This document shows, piece by piece, positions 23,610-31,655 of a DNA stretch of 64,000 bases. Under the pieces are notes generated by a model. The model saw only the letters and a program-made list of their open reading frames with translations. It had not been told where the DNA came from and made no database searches. The translations under genes were made by a program, and so were the position numbers. Source of the stretch: Gemmatimonadota bacterium (GTDB taxonomy: Bacteria > Latescibacterota > UBA2968 > UBA8231); the NCBI GenBank assembly GCA_009840005.1, contig VXOR01000078.1, forward strand, positions 30,404 through 94,403, given 5' to 3'. How positions within the stretch are numbered: position 1 is the stretch's first letter; each line of letters starts with the position of its first letter.

Positions 23610-24401
23610 ATGAGCCTCAAAGAGCGCGTCTATCACTTTATCGAGCCAGACTACGAGCCGGGGCGCATCGTCGATGTGGCCATCATCATCCTGATCTTGC
23701 TCAACATCGTCGCCCTGATCCTCGAAACCGTCGAGCCCATCTACAACCTCAATCGCGCCGCCTTTGAACTTTTTGAGGATTTCTCGCTGACCGTGTTCGC
23801 GATTGAATACGTGATACGCCTGTGGGCCATTACCGCCAATCCGCGGTTTTCGCATCCCGTGACCGGGCGCATTCGCTTTGTCTTAACGCCCCTCGCCATC
23901 ATCGACTTCCTCGCTATCCTCCCCTTGTTCCTGCCGCCTCCGACCGTAGATGCGCGCTTTATCCGCGTAATCCGCGTAATCCGCATCTTCCGCGTCCTCA
24001 AGCTGGTGCGCTACTTCCGCGCCCTGCGCTTGCTCGGCCAGGTCATTGCCGATCGCAAAGAAGAGCTGGTCAGCATCTTCTTAGTGCTCCTAATCCTGTT
24101 GGCCCTCTCCTCGTCGCTGATGTACCTCGTCGAGCACGAAGACCAGCCCGAGGTCTTTACCAGCATCCCAGCCACCATGTGGTGGAGCATCGTCACCTTG
24201 ACCACGGTCGGCTACGGCGACACCTATCCGATCACCGCCCTCGGCCAGACCATCGCCGCGGTCATCGCCATCTTGGGGATCGGCATGTTCGCGCTGCCGG
24301 CCGGCCTGCTCGGCGCGGGATTTGTCGACGCCCTAGCAGCTCACCGCTCAGAAGACCCAGAGCGCCGCTGCCCGCACTGCGGCGAGCTGCTCGACGAATA
24401 A
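23610..24401 (+). CDS. Voltage-gated-like K+ channel with C-terminal zinc-ribbon half
   Basis: 263 aa. Six membrane segments: S1-S4 in residues 20-140, with an S4 of regularly spaced arginines (RFIRVIRVIRIFRVLKLVRY, 116-135), then S5, a pore loop with selectivity filter TVGYGD (199-204), and S6. The C-terminus ends in CPHCGELLDE, one CxxC knuckle that could bind zinc between subunits of the tetramer. The family conducts K+ across the inner membrane. Four bases separate it from the FAD oxidoreductase. A local tandem repeat in the DNA (ccgcgtaat twice) underlies the RVI-RVI part of S4. Confidence 0.9.
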   Translation: MSLKERVYHFIEPDYEPGRIVDVAIIILILLNIVALILETVEPIYNLNRAAFELFEDFSLTVFAIEYVIRLWAITANPRFSHPVTGRIRFVLTPLAIIDFLAILPLFLPPPTVDARFIRVIRVIRIFRVLKLVRYFRALRLLGQVIADRKEELVSIFLVLLILLALSSSLMYLVEHEDQPEVFTSIPATMWWSIVTLTTVGYGDTYPITALGQTIAAVIAILGIGMFALPAGLLGAGFVDALAAHRSEDPERRCPHCGELLDE

Positions 24402-24403
24402 AA

Positions 24404-24433
24404 AAGCGGCCGAGGCAAAAGCCCCAGCCGCTT
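24404..24433 (-). terminator. Rho-independent terminator between convergent genes
   Basis: Stem aagcggc / gccgctt with an inner ggc-aaaa-gcc. On the minus strand it is followed by TTTTTTA, a good terminator for the Gfo/Idh/MocA gene. On the plus strand a looser T-run (cattttttg) follows about 15 bp later, so it may also stop the K+ channel transcript. Confidence 0.75.
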
Positions 24434-24456
24434 CTCTACTCTCATTTTTTGCGCCA

Positions 24457-25482
24457 TCAATCAAGCGGCAGTTCCACCCGCCGCCCCTCCGCCATGCTGA
24501 TCTGCACGGCCTCGGTAAATTCCATGTATTTGACACCGTCGGCGAAGCTGGTGTGGGTTACGGGCCGGCCATCGCGGATGGCATCGACAAAGTCCTCTTC
24601 CACCTGCCAGCCATCGCGCGGATGCTCGGGGATGTCGAAGGACTGGTACTCGTCGTCGCCCTCGCCGGCTATCCATATCCCACTCTCGTCCATCTTAAAC
24701 GAGCCTTTGGTCCCGTAAAAGGCAAAGCCAAAGGAAGGGCCTAAGCGCACGACGCTGCTCAAGTGATAGACGGCTGTCGCGCCGCTTTCCAGCTCGGCGA
24801 CAATGCCCAAGCTCTCCGGCACATCGGCCGACGCTCTTTGCCCGGTCTCCTCGTCGAGCCGCTCGGTCGTAAACGTCTTGCCGTAGGCGATCACGGCCTT
24901 TTCGTGCCCGGCATAGCGCCGCACCGTCTCGTTGCCAATGCCCATCGCCATGATGTTGTTGCCCGACAAATCGCGGCGCTGCCGCCAGTGCAGCGGCGCG
25001 TCCGGGTCGTAGCCGCCGGAAAGGCCAGTGAAGTGAATTTCCAACAAGTCGCCGAAAAAACCGCTGTGCAGCTTGTCGAGCAAGAGTGGCTCAGCCGACA
25101 AGTAGAAGGGCGCCGGCACTATCATCGCCACCTTGTCCGTTTGCTGCGAGGCCGCGTACATCTGCCGCGCCTCGGCCAGATTCATGCACATCCGCGCCTC
25201 GGTCAGCACGTGTTTGCCCGCTTCGAGCCCGGCCAGCGTCATCGGACAGTGCATATAGGGCCACGTGCCGATGCAGATCGCATCCACGTCGTCGCTGGCG
25301 ATCAGCGCCCGCCAGTCCTCAAAGACCTGTGGGATGCCGTACTCGTCGGCGATCCGTTGGCCCGATTCGCGCGAGCGGTTGCAGACCGCAGTTATTTCGA
25401 CCCCGTCAATACCTTGGAAACCGGGGATGTGCTGTAGGCGGGTATTGGCCCCCGCGCCGATTAGGCCGATGCGAAGCGTCAT
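24457..25482 (-). CDS. Gfo/Idh/MocA-family NAD(P)-dependent oxidoreductase
   Basis: 341 aa. Rossmann motif IGLIGAGANTRLQHIPGF at the N-terminus, then the family's DAICIGTWPYMHCPMTLAGLEAGKHVLTE, in which the usual EKP Lys motif is TEAR (so the canonical catalytic Lys is not obvious). The C-terminal beta-sheet domain contains GTKGSFKMDESG. Members oxidise or reduce sugars, inositols or related polyols; the substrate is unknown. RBS AGGAGGAG 6 nt before the ATG. Monocistronic, ending at the shared terminator. Confidence 0.87.
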   Translation of the reverse strand: MTLRIGLIGAGANTRLQHIPGFQGIDGVEITAVCNRSRESGQRIADEYGIPQVFEDWRALIASDDVDAICIGTWPYMHCPMTLAGLEAGKHVLTEARMCMNLAEARQMYAASQQTDKVAMIVPAPFYLSAEPLLLDKLHSGFFGDLLEIHFTGLSGGYDPDAPLHWRQRRDLSGNNIMAMGIGNETVRRYAGHEKAVIAYGKTFTTERLDEETGQRASADVPESLGIVAELESGATAVYHLSSVVRLGPSFGFAFYGTKGSFKMDESGIWIAGEGDDEYQSFDIPEHPRDGWQVEEDFVDAIRDGRPVTHTSFADGVKYMEFTEAVQISMAEGRRVELPLD

Positions 25483-25548
25483 GGCAATTCTCCTCCTATG
25501 GGTTTGTCATCCTAACTGACGCTACGCAGCTTTACGTCTGCCGCTTGT

Positions 25549-25599
25549 GGCCCCTTCGACAAGCTCAGGGGCCGCAGGCTGAGCTTGTCGAAGCCTGCC
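25549..25599. repeat. Palindromic repeat type B (complete, intergenic)
   Basis: Perfect 14-bp inverted arms cttcgacaagctca (25554-25567) and tgagcttgtcgaag (25580-25593) around a 12-bp centre, with ggcc / gcctgcc flanks. A half-element of this type forms the 5' end of hisD. A fragment of another repeat family (gtgcgtaacgtcagtt) follows at about 25655. The gap 25483-25708 holds these repeats and no gene. Confidence 0.85.
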
Positions 25600-25708
25600 C
25601 GATGTCATGCCAGCCAACGCCGGCGGCACCACGCCGTTAGGTCCTAAAGAGTCCGTGCGTAACGTCAGTTCCTAAGATCGCCTAAGCTAGCCGCCCCCCT
25701 CGCGCCTG

Positions 25709-27169
25709 TCAACGCCACTCATAAAGCGACTTCCGCGCTAGCTCGTAATCATTGGCGGGCCGATCAATCGCCGTCGCCCCACCTGAAGCTACCTCTATTA
25801 GCCGACCGCACACCGGCTCGTAAGCCGCTCTAGGCGCCACCGCGCCCTTGGCCACCAAGATGCGCTGGTGCTCGGGCTGGATCCCAGCGCAGGTAATCTG
25901 GTGAATGCTGTTGGGACAGGACCGCTCGCTGTTGAGCAAGAGCAATCCTTTGCTCCCGGCTTGTTCGACCTGTACAACCGCGGTCGGCCCCTGATTAAAA
26001 TAGCGCCCCCCACCGTGCCGGCGCTCGCGCTCTTCGTACGAGCCATCGTGCAGCGTCCGCACCCGACCGGCAATTTCCACGGTCGGCCCGTGCATGTCGT
26101 CGGTCTTGCCGCCCACGCGGAGCTGAACCTGCCCGCCGACGCCAGCCGCAAAGCACGCCTGTGCACTTTCGACATCCCAGACCGACACGACCCAGCCGTC
26201 GGCCCCCTGCGCGAGCAATTGTTCCAACACAAACGTCGAGTCCCCAGACGAGCCACCGCCGATGTTGTCGCCCATGTCGAGCAAACACACGGGCGTTTCC
26301 TCGCTCGCCAACGCCAACCGCACGGCCTCAGCCGGATCGGGCACTTCAGCCTTTAGCTGGTCGCGGCTGGCCCACATCTGCTCGCCCAACCGCTCGGCCT
26401 CGCGCCGCGCCCTTTCTTCGTCCCCATCGGCAATCACCACAATCGCCGGCCCCATATAGGGCACATCCGCGTATTGATAACCTCCGGCAATACTACACCC
26501 GAGGATCCCCGCCTCGGACTCTAACTCAATCGCCGCCTGCATCAGCGGCTGCATGGGCGCGACGCTCGTGTTGTGGAAGTAGATATTGAAGAGCACTTCC
26601 GGCTTGACCAGCGCCATCTCGGGCTGGACTTCGCCCCGAATCTGCCGCGTCAGAATGGACGCGGCCTGCAAGCCTCGTTCCCGCTGGTCGATGTGGGGAT
26701 TGGTCTTGTAGATGATCAAGGAATCGGCCGCATCTACCAGTTCCGGGGGCACGTTGGCGTGGTAGTCGTGGGTCACGGCGATGGGCAAGTCGCCCACCAG
26801 CGCGCGCACCCGGTGCACAGTCTCGCCATCGGCTTGGGGGAACTCTTCGGCGACCATGGCCCCGTGCAGTGCCAACAGCACCCCGTCGAGCTTGGGGGCC
26901 GCCTCCAGTCCGCTGAGGATGCATCCGACAAAGTGCTCGTATGTATCCGCGGTCACCGGACCGCCCGGAGTCGCCGACGTCGCCAAGAGTGGATAGAGTT
27001 CATAACCAAACTCCTCGGCCCCGGCAATGTAGCCGGCAATCTCGTGGAACGTTCCCGCGTACTGGCCGATCACATCCACACCTTCACAAACCCCGAAATC
27101 CGCCAATTGCGTCGGCTGCGAATAGAACGAATTCGACTCGTGGGAAAAACCTGCTGTTGCAATACGCAT
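25709..27169 (-). CDS. M81-family metallopeptidase-like protein (MlrC type)
   Basis: 486 aa. N-terminal DUF1485/M81 domain: MRIATAGFSHESNSFY, LLALHGAMVAE, and AVTHDYHANVPPELVDAADS with the metal-binding Asp/His. The C-terminal MlrC domain includes ICLLDMGDNIGGGSSGD-like sequence (residues about 295-312) and LLNSERSCPN. MlrC takes part in microcystin-LR breakdown in sphingomonads, but most homologues have unknown substrates; hydrolysis of a small peptide or amide is inferred. RBS AAGGTGAT precedes the ATG. It is a single gene between repeats. Confidence 0.86.
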   Translation of the reverse strand: MRIATAGFSHESNSFYSQPTQLADFGVCEGVDVIGQYAGTFHEIAGYIAGAEEFGYELYPLLATSATPGGPVTADTYEHFVGCILSGLEAAPKLDGVLLALHGAMVAEEFPQADGETVHRVRALVGDLPIAVTHDYHANVPPELVDAADSLIIYKTNPHIDQRERGLQAASILTRQIRGEVQPEMALVKPEVLFNIYFHNTSVAPMQPLMQAAIELESEAGILGCSIAGGYQYADVPYMGPAIVVIADGDEERARREAERLGEQMWASRDQLKAEVPDPAEAVRLALASEETPVCLLDMGDNIGGGSSGDSTFVLEQLLAQGADGWVVSVWDVESAQACFAAGVGGQVQLRVGGKTDDMHGPTVEIAGRVRTLHDGSYEERERRHGGGRYFNQGPTAVVQVEQAGSKGLLLLNSERSCPNSIHQITCAGIQPEHQRILVAKGAVAPRAAYEPVCGRLIEVASGGATAIDRPANDYELARKSLYEWR

Positions 27170-27250
27170 TAGGTATCACCTTTCTAGCGAACAGATCGCT
27201 CTGCCGCCTCGCTTGTCATGGAATATAATGCTATCTTTCCCAAAACTAGA

Positions 27251-27330
27251 TATAGGACTTGAACGATTCGAGTTGCGGACCGTCTTGTTTCTACTATTCT
27301 GCGTCCATCTGCGGATTCTCTCGTGAATTA
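27251..27330. repeat. MITE-like intergenic repeat (copy upstream of selD)
   Basis: Shares gacttgaacgattcgag and tctgcgtccatctgcgga with the copies at 60171 and 49985. Its 3' end (gtgaattatg) supplies the start codon of selD. Confidence 0.75.
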
Positions 27331-28391
27331 TGAACCGTTGGCAAAACATATTCACCTATAAAAAGACCAAGCGCCTGACGCAAATGGTCGCCTGCGGCGG
27401 CTGAGCTTCCAAGCTGCGCCCCGACCAGTTGCGGCGCGCCCTGGCAGGTCTGCCAGCAAACACTGATCCCAACCTGCTCGTCGGCTTCAACTTAGCCGAC
27501 GACGCTGGCGTCTATCGCCTCAACGAGCGCGAGGCCCTCGTGCAAACCGTCGATTTCTTCACCCCCATTGTTGACGATCCCTACACCTTTGGAGCCATCG
27601 CCGCGGCCAACTCGCTCAGCGACGTGTACGCCATGGGCGGCAAGCCCCTCACCGCGCTCAACATCGCGGGTTTTCCCGCCGACGACCTCGACCCCGAAGT
27701 GTTCAACGAGATTCTGCGCGGCGGCCAAGCCAAAGCGGCCGAAGCCGGCTGCACGCTCGTCGGCGGGCACACCGTACAAGACCCAGAGCTCAAGTACGGC
27801 CTAGCCGTCACCGGCCTCATCCACCCCGACCGCATCTACACCAACGCCGGTGCCCAGCCCGGCGACCGCCTTATCCTCACTAAGAAATTGGGTACCGGGC
27901 TGATCGCCAACGCCTTCAAGGCCGATCACCTCGCCGAAGCCGATCTCGCCGAAGCCGTGGAATCCATGCTCGCGCTCAACAAGGCCGGTGTCGAAATCCT
28001 GCCGGACTTCGCCATCCACGCCTGCACTGACATCACCGGCTTCGGCCTTTTGGGGCACGCCGCGGAAATGGCCGAGGGCAGCCAAGTGGGGATGATTTTT
28101 TACGCCGCCCAAGTTCCAGCCTTAGCACACAGCTTAGCCTTGGCCGCGAAGGGACTCGAAGGCGGCTCCCGCGACAACCAGCTTTTCTTGGCATCCAAAG
28201 TCACCGTCGCCGACGGCGTCGATCCGGCCCGCGCCAATCTCCTCTTCGACGCCCAGACCTCCGGCGGTCTGCTCATCGCCGTAGCCGCAGCCGAGGCCGA
28301 GGCCCTCCTCCGCGCCCTCCGCCTAGACGCCGCCGCGCTCATCGGCGAGGTAACCAAAGAAAATCCCGGCCGCATTTTCGTCGAGCCGTGA
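27330..28391 (+). CDS. selD: Selenide, water dikinase containing selenocysteine (Sec25)
   Basis: 353 aa when the in-frame TGA at 27402-27404 is read as Sec; the upstream frame to the ATG at 27330 (MNRWQNIFTYKKTKRLTQMV) is otherwise open. SelD makes selenophosphate from selenide and ATP. The Sec lies in CGGUASKL, aligned with catalytic Cys17 of E. coli SelD, with Lys28 at the Lys20 position. RLTQ before it and DPNLLVGFNLADDAGVY after it are conserved. TDVTGFGLLGH-like (TDITGFGLLGHAAEM) and FDAQTSGGLLIA confirm the family. Without recoding, gene callers would start at TTG 27429 and drop the active site. A GC stem 11 nt after the UGA may be a SECIS. selA, selB and tRNA-Sec are not in this window. 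No good SD is visible. Confidence 0.93.
27416..27437 (+). promoter_or_regulatory. Candidate SECIS hairpin of selD
   Basis: gcgcc (27416-27420) can pair with ggcgc (27433-27437), leaving a 12-nt loop ccgaccagttgc. It begins 11 nt after the Sec UGA. The stem is short and alternative pairings exist, so this is tentative. Confidence 0.4.
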
Positions 28392-28450
28392 TCGCACCCG
28401 CGCCAAACATATCATCCACGGACGACTACCTTACGAACGGAAATTAACCC

Positions 28451-28477
28451 CGCGTTCCGCGTCTTAGCCAGAACGCG
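28451..28477. other. Inverted repeat downstream of selD
   Basis: Perfect 7-bp arms cgcgttc / gaacgcg, 13-nt loop, followed by aaattcttt on the plus strand. It may be a weak terminator of selD. The rest of 28392-28520 shows nothing else. Confidence 0.4.
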
Positions 28478-28520
28478 AAATTCTTTGGCGGCTCCAAAGT
28501 CGCGCTCTCCGAGTCTCACT

Positions 28521-29612
28521 ATGACCCATCCCCCTCGCATCCTCTTCCTCGCCCGCCGCTACCCGCCCACCATCGGCGGCATCCAGACCCACTGTCACGC
28601 GCTCTACGCCCAGCTCGTGCAACAGGCCCAAGTCCACCTCGTCTCGCTGGGCCGCCAATCGCTTTTGCACCTGACTTGGTTCCTTCCCTATTGCTTTGGG
28701 GTCGCCTTGTGGGCCGTGCTCTTCCGTCGCGTCGATGCCGTGTACTTCGCCGACGGAGTCGCCGCGTCGTTGGCTCCACTCTTGCGCCCTTTGGGTCCAG
28801 CGCACTTCATCACCACCGTCTATGGCCTCGAAATGACATACAGAAATCCCCTCGCGCGCACACTGATGCACTGGGGAGTCCGCGCCTGCGACAAGGTCGT
28901 CGTCATCAGCGAGAACAGCCGCCGCATTACCGAGGCGAGCGGCGTTCCCGAGGCCAAGTTGGAAATCATTTATCTAGGGATTGAGCCGCTGGAGTTGGCA
29001 CCAGACGCGCTGGAGACGGTCAGAGCGCGTTTCGAGGAAGAACACGGGCTGCGCTTTGGCCAAGACCGCATCCTGCTGCTTTTCGGCCGCCAGGTCCCCC
29101 GCAAGGGCATGGTCGAATTTTTGGAAAAGGGTATGCCTCTACTCGACGCGGATATCCGCCTCCTGATCTGCGGCCCCCTCGGCAGCGCAACCGCGCGCTT
29201 GCAGGCGCTCCGCCGCGAACAGAGCTTAGAGTACCGCGTCGTCCTGCTCGGGCCAGTCCCCGACGACGTGCTGGCCATGCTACGCACCAGTTGCGATCTT
29301 TTCCTCATGCCCAACATCCACATACCCGGCGATGTCGAAGGCTTCGGCCAAACCCAGCTCGAATGTATGTACGCCGGCACCCCGGCCGTGGCCTTTGCCG
29401 TCGATGCCCTCACCGAAAGCGTGCGCGAAGGCGGGTTTCTCGTTGACCCAGAGGACTACCCGGCCTTCGTCGAACAAATCCACCGCTTCTTCGCCCTCAG
29501 TCCAACGGAACGCGCCGATCTAAGCCGCCAGTGCCGCACCTACGTGCGACGCGAATACTCCCAGAAAAAAATCGCCAGCCAATACATGGACCTTTTTACT
29601 GGAAGGATCTAA
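28521..29612 (+). CDS. GT4-family glycosyltransferase
   Basis: 363 aa from the ATG at 28521 (an upstream TTG-initiated extension is not homologous). N-terminal ILFLARRYPPTIGGIQTHCHAL with the GG loop of GT4 enzymes; C-terminal domain with LLFGRQVPRKGMVEFLEK, VLLGPVPDDVLAMLR and the E-x7-E motif in EGFGQTQLECMYAGTP. The substrate is unknown. Five bases separate it from the PLP enzyme gene, suggesting co-transcription. Confidence 0.88.
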   Translation: MTHPPRILFLARRYPPTIGGIQTHCHALYAQLVQQAQVHLVSLGRQSLLHLTWFLPYCFGVALWAVLFRRVDAVYFADGVAASLAPLLRPLGPAHFITTVYGLEMTYRNPLARTLMHWGVRACDKVVVISENSRRITEASGVPEAKLEIIYLGIEPLELAPDALETVRARFEEEHGLRFGQDRILLLFGRQVPRKGMVEFLEKGMPLLDADIRLLICGPLGSATARLQALRREQSLEYRVVLLGPVPDDVLAMLRTSCDLFLMPNIHIPGDVEGFGQTQLECMYAGTPAVAFAVDALTESVREGGFLVDPEDYPAFVEQIHRFFALSPTERADLSRQCRTYVRREYSQKKIASQYMDLFTGRI

Positions 29613-29617
29613 GCACC

Positions 29618-30667
29618 ATGCACTTTACCGAACTCGATACCCCCGCCCTCTGCGTCGATCTCGACGTGTTAGAAAAAAACATCCGCGACTTGCAAAACGC
29701 CTGCGACCAGCTCGAAATCAGCCTGCGCGTCCACACCAAGACCCACAAGACGCCAGCCATTGCCCGCATGCAAATCGCCGCAGGAGCCATTGGCATCGTC
29801 AGTCAGAAACTGGGCGAGGCCGAGGCCATGGCCGACGGAGGCATCCAAGACATCCTGATTCCCTACAACATCGTCGGCCAGCCCAAGCTAGCCCGCCTGA
29901 CACGCCTAATCCAAAGCGGCAAGAGCACCCTGACAGTCGCCGCCGATTCCGCGGCCACCGTTGACGGACTCTCACAGGCCGCCACAGCCGCCGGTTGCCG
30001 TATCCGCGTGATCGTCGAGATGGACACCGGCGGCGGCCGCGTTGGCACCCAATCGCCCGCCGACACCCTCGCGCTGGCCCAGCACATCGACCAGCTATCG
30101 GGGCTGGACTTTACCGGCGTGATGACCTATCCCAGCAGCGAGCGCGCCCGCCCCTTCCTCGACGAAGTGCGCGAAGGAGCGCACAAAAGCGGCCTGCCGC
30201 TGCACATCATCAGCGGCGGCGGCACTGGCAGCGAAGCCATCTCCAAATCCCTCGGCTGCACCGAGACCCGCATCGGCTCGTACGCCTATGAGGGCATGAC
30301 CCGCGTGGGCAAGCGCGACGACCTCGACCCCACTCGCTGTCCGCTGCGCTTGGTCGTCACCGTGGTCAGCACCTCCCGCCCGGGGCAAGCCATCGTCGAT
30401 GCCGGCCAGAAGGCCTTCACCAGCTACCCGCCGACCCCGTATGGCTACTGCATCGAGCAGCCCGAGCTTTTTCTCAAAGGCATGTCCGTCGAACACGGCC
30501 ACGTCGATACCACTGCCGCAGATCGTCCAGTCAACGTAGGCGATATCCTCTCTTTCATCCCCCTACACGGCGGGATGACCACCAACCTCCACGACCGCCT
30601 CTTCGCCCTCCGCAACGGCGAGGTCGTCGAAGAATGGGCAGTCGCCGGCCGCGGCCGCGGCCAGTAG
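29618..30667 (+). CDS. Fold-III PLP enzyme, D-threonine aldolase / D-serine dehydratase-like
   Basis: 349 aa from the ATG at 29618 (GGAAGGATC upstream). The alanine-racemase-like TIM barrel begins with ELDTPALCVDLDVLEKNI; the PLP Lys lies in RVHTKTHKTP. The C-terminal domain ends with FIPLHGGMTTNLHDRL. In this family that segment normally reads P.H.C/D.T.NLHD, where His and Cys or Asp bind the active-site metal; here the second ligand is Gly. The metal site is therefore altered, and the reaction may differ from aldol cleavage or dehydration of D-amino acids. Confidence 0.82.
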   Translation: MHFTELDTPALCVDLDVLEKNIRDLQNACDQLEISLRVHTKTHKTPAIARMQIAAGAIGIVSQKLGEAEAMADGGIQDILIPYNIVGQPKLARLTRLIQSGKSTLTVAADSAATVDGLSQAATAAGCRIRVIVEMDTGGGRVGTQSPADTLALAQHIDQLSGLDFTGVMTYPSSERARPFLDEVREGAHKSGLPLHIISGGGTGSEAISKSLGCTETRIGSYAYEGMTRVGKRDDLDPTRCPLRLVVTVVSTSRPGQAIVDAGQKAFTSYPPTPYGYCIEQPELFLKGMSVEHGHVDTTAADRPVNVGDILSFIPLHGGMTTNLHDRLFALRNGEVVEEWAVAGRGRGQ

Positions 30668-30729
30668 GGGCAACCCTCGTGGTTGCCCACCCACCCCCAA
30701 TCAAGGGCGCCCACAAGGGACGCCCCTAC
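30664..30729. repeat. GTAGGGGC-type composite palindromic repeat
   Basis: Outer arms gtaggggc (30664-30671) and gcccctac (30722-30729) enclose two smaller hairpins (ggcaaccctcgtggttgcc and gggcgcccacaagggacgccc). The same arrangement, reversed, is at 48606-48692. It begins inside the last codons of the preceding gene. Confidence 0.8.
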
Positions 30730-30769
30730 CAACACCTAACGAAAACCGACCTGTACCCGGAAGGACGCC

Positions 30770-31648
30770 ATGGAAATCCAACCCCAACCACAGATATTCG
30801 ACGTCGATGAACAAAACTTTGAAGAGCTAGTCCTCCAAGGCTCGCAGGAGCGCGTCATCGTCGTCGATTTTTGGGCCCCTTGGTGCGGCCCTTGCAAGAC
30901 CTTAGGACCCATCCTCGAAGACGTCGTCACAGCGCTTGGCCCCGGCGTGGCTCTAGCCAAGGTCAACGTCGATGAAAACCAACGGCTCGCCATGGCCTTT
31001 CGGGTCCAAGGCATCCCCGCGGTCAAAATCGTCAAGAACGGCCAGCTAGCCCAGGAATTCACCGGCGCGCTGCCCAAGGAGCAGATCGAGGCCATTCTCC
31101 GTCCCTTGGTTTCCGATGCCCCCATCCCCGAAGAAGCCCAAGTGATTGACCAAGCCGACGACTTAGCGGCCACCGGCGACCTCGACGAGGCTGCCCGCCA
31201 GTACGAGAACGTACTTGAGGAAAATCCTACCGACGGCCCCGCCCTCCTCGGCCTAGCGAAGATCCACCTGCAACAGGGCCGCTTCGAGACCGTACAGGAG
31301 TTGGTCAATCTCGTCGAGACGGACACCCCCGAATACCCACAAGCCCAAGCACTGCTCACCCAGATCGAGTTTGCCCACCAGTGCCAGCAGGCTGGGGGCC
31401 GCGCCGCTTGCGCCCAGCGCGTGCTCGGGCAGCCAGACGACCACGAGGCCCGCTACCTATTGGCCTGTTGCGCCGCCGCCGAGGGCGACTACGAAACCGC
31501 GTTGCAGGAATGGCTCCATGTCGTGGGCAAACGATCGAACGGCGACCAAGCCGCCAAGGACGCCATGGTCGCCGTTTTCCACCTACTCGGCCGCGACAAT
31601 CCGCTGGTGGCCGACTATCAGCGCAAACTCTACCAAGCCCTGTACTGA
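30770..31648 (+). CDS. cnoX: Thioredoxin-domain co-chaperone CnoX (YbbN-like)
   Basis: 292 aa. N-terminal thioredoxin domain (residues 1-115) with active site WCGPC (38-42) and cis-Pro segment GIPAVKI; the C-terminal half has TPR-like helices (ALLGLAKIHLQQGRFETVQ, ARYLLACCAAAEGDYETAL) as in E. coli YbbN/CnoX. That protein binds unfolded clients under oxidative (hypochlorous acid) stress and passes them to GroEL/DnaK. E. coli CnoX lacks the second Cys (SxxC), whereas this one keeps CGPC, so it may also be a redox-active thioredoxin. RBS GGAAGGA. The enolase-superfamily gene starts 7 bp after its stop. Confidence 0.9.
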   Translation: MEIQPQPQIFDVDEQNFEELVLQGSQERVIVVDFWAPWCGPCKTLGPILEDVVTALGPGVALAKVNVDENQRLAMAFRVQGIPAVKIVKNGQLAQEFTGALPKEQIEAILRPLVSDAPIPEEAQVIDQADDLAATGDLDEAARQYENVLEENPTDGPALLGLAKIHLQQGRFETVQELVNLVETDTPEYPQAQALLTQIEFAHQCQQAGGRAACAQRVLGQPDDHEARYLLACCAAAEGDYETALQEWLHVVGKRSNGDQAAKDAMVAVFHLLGRDNPLVADYQRKLYQALY

Positions 31649-31655
31649 GCGCGCC

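Noticed and set aside
27429..28391. SelD starting at TTG 27429
   Set aside because: This start removes the catalytic loop; recoding the in-frame TGA restores a full-length, conserved N-terminus.
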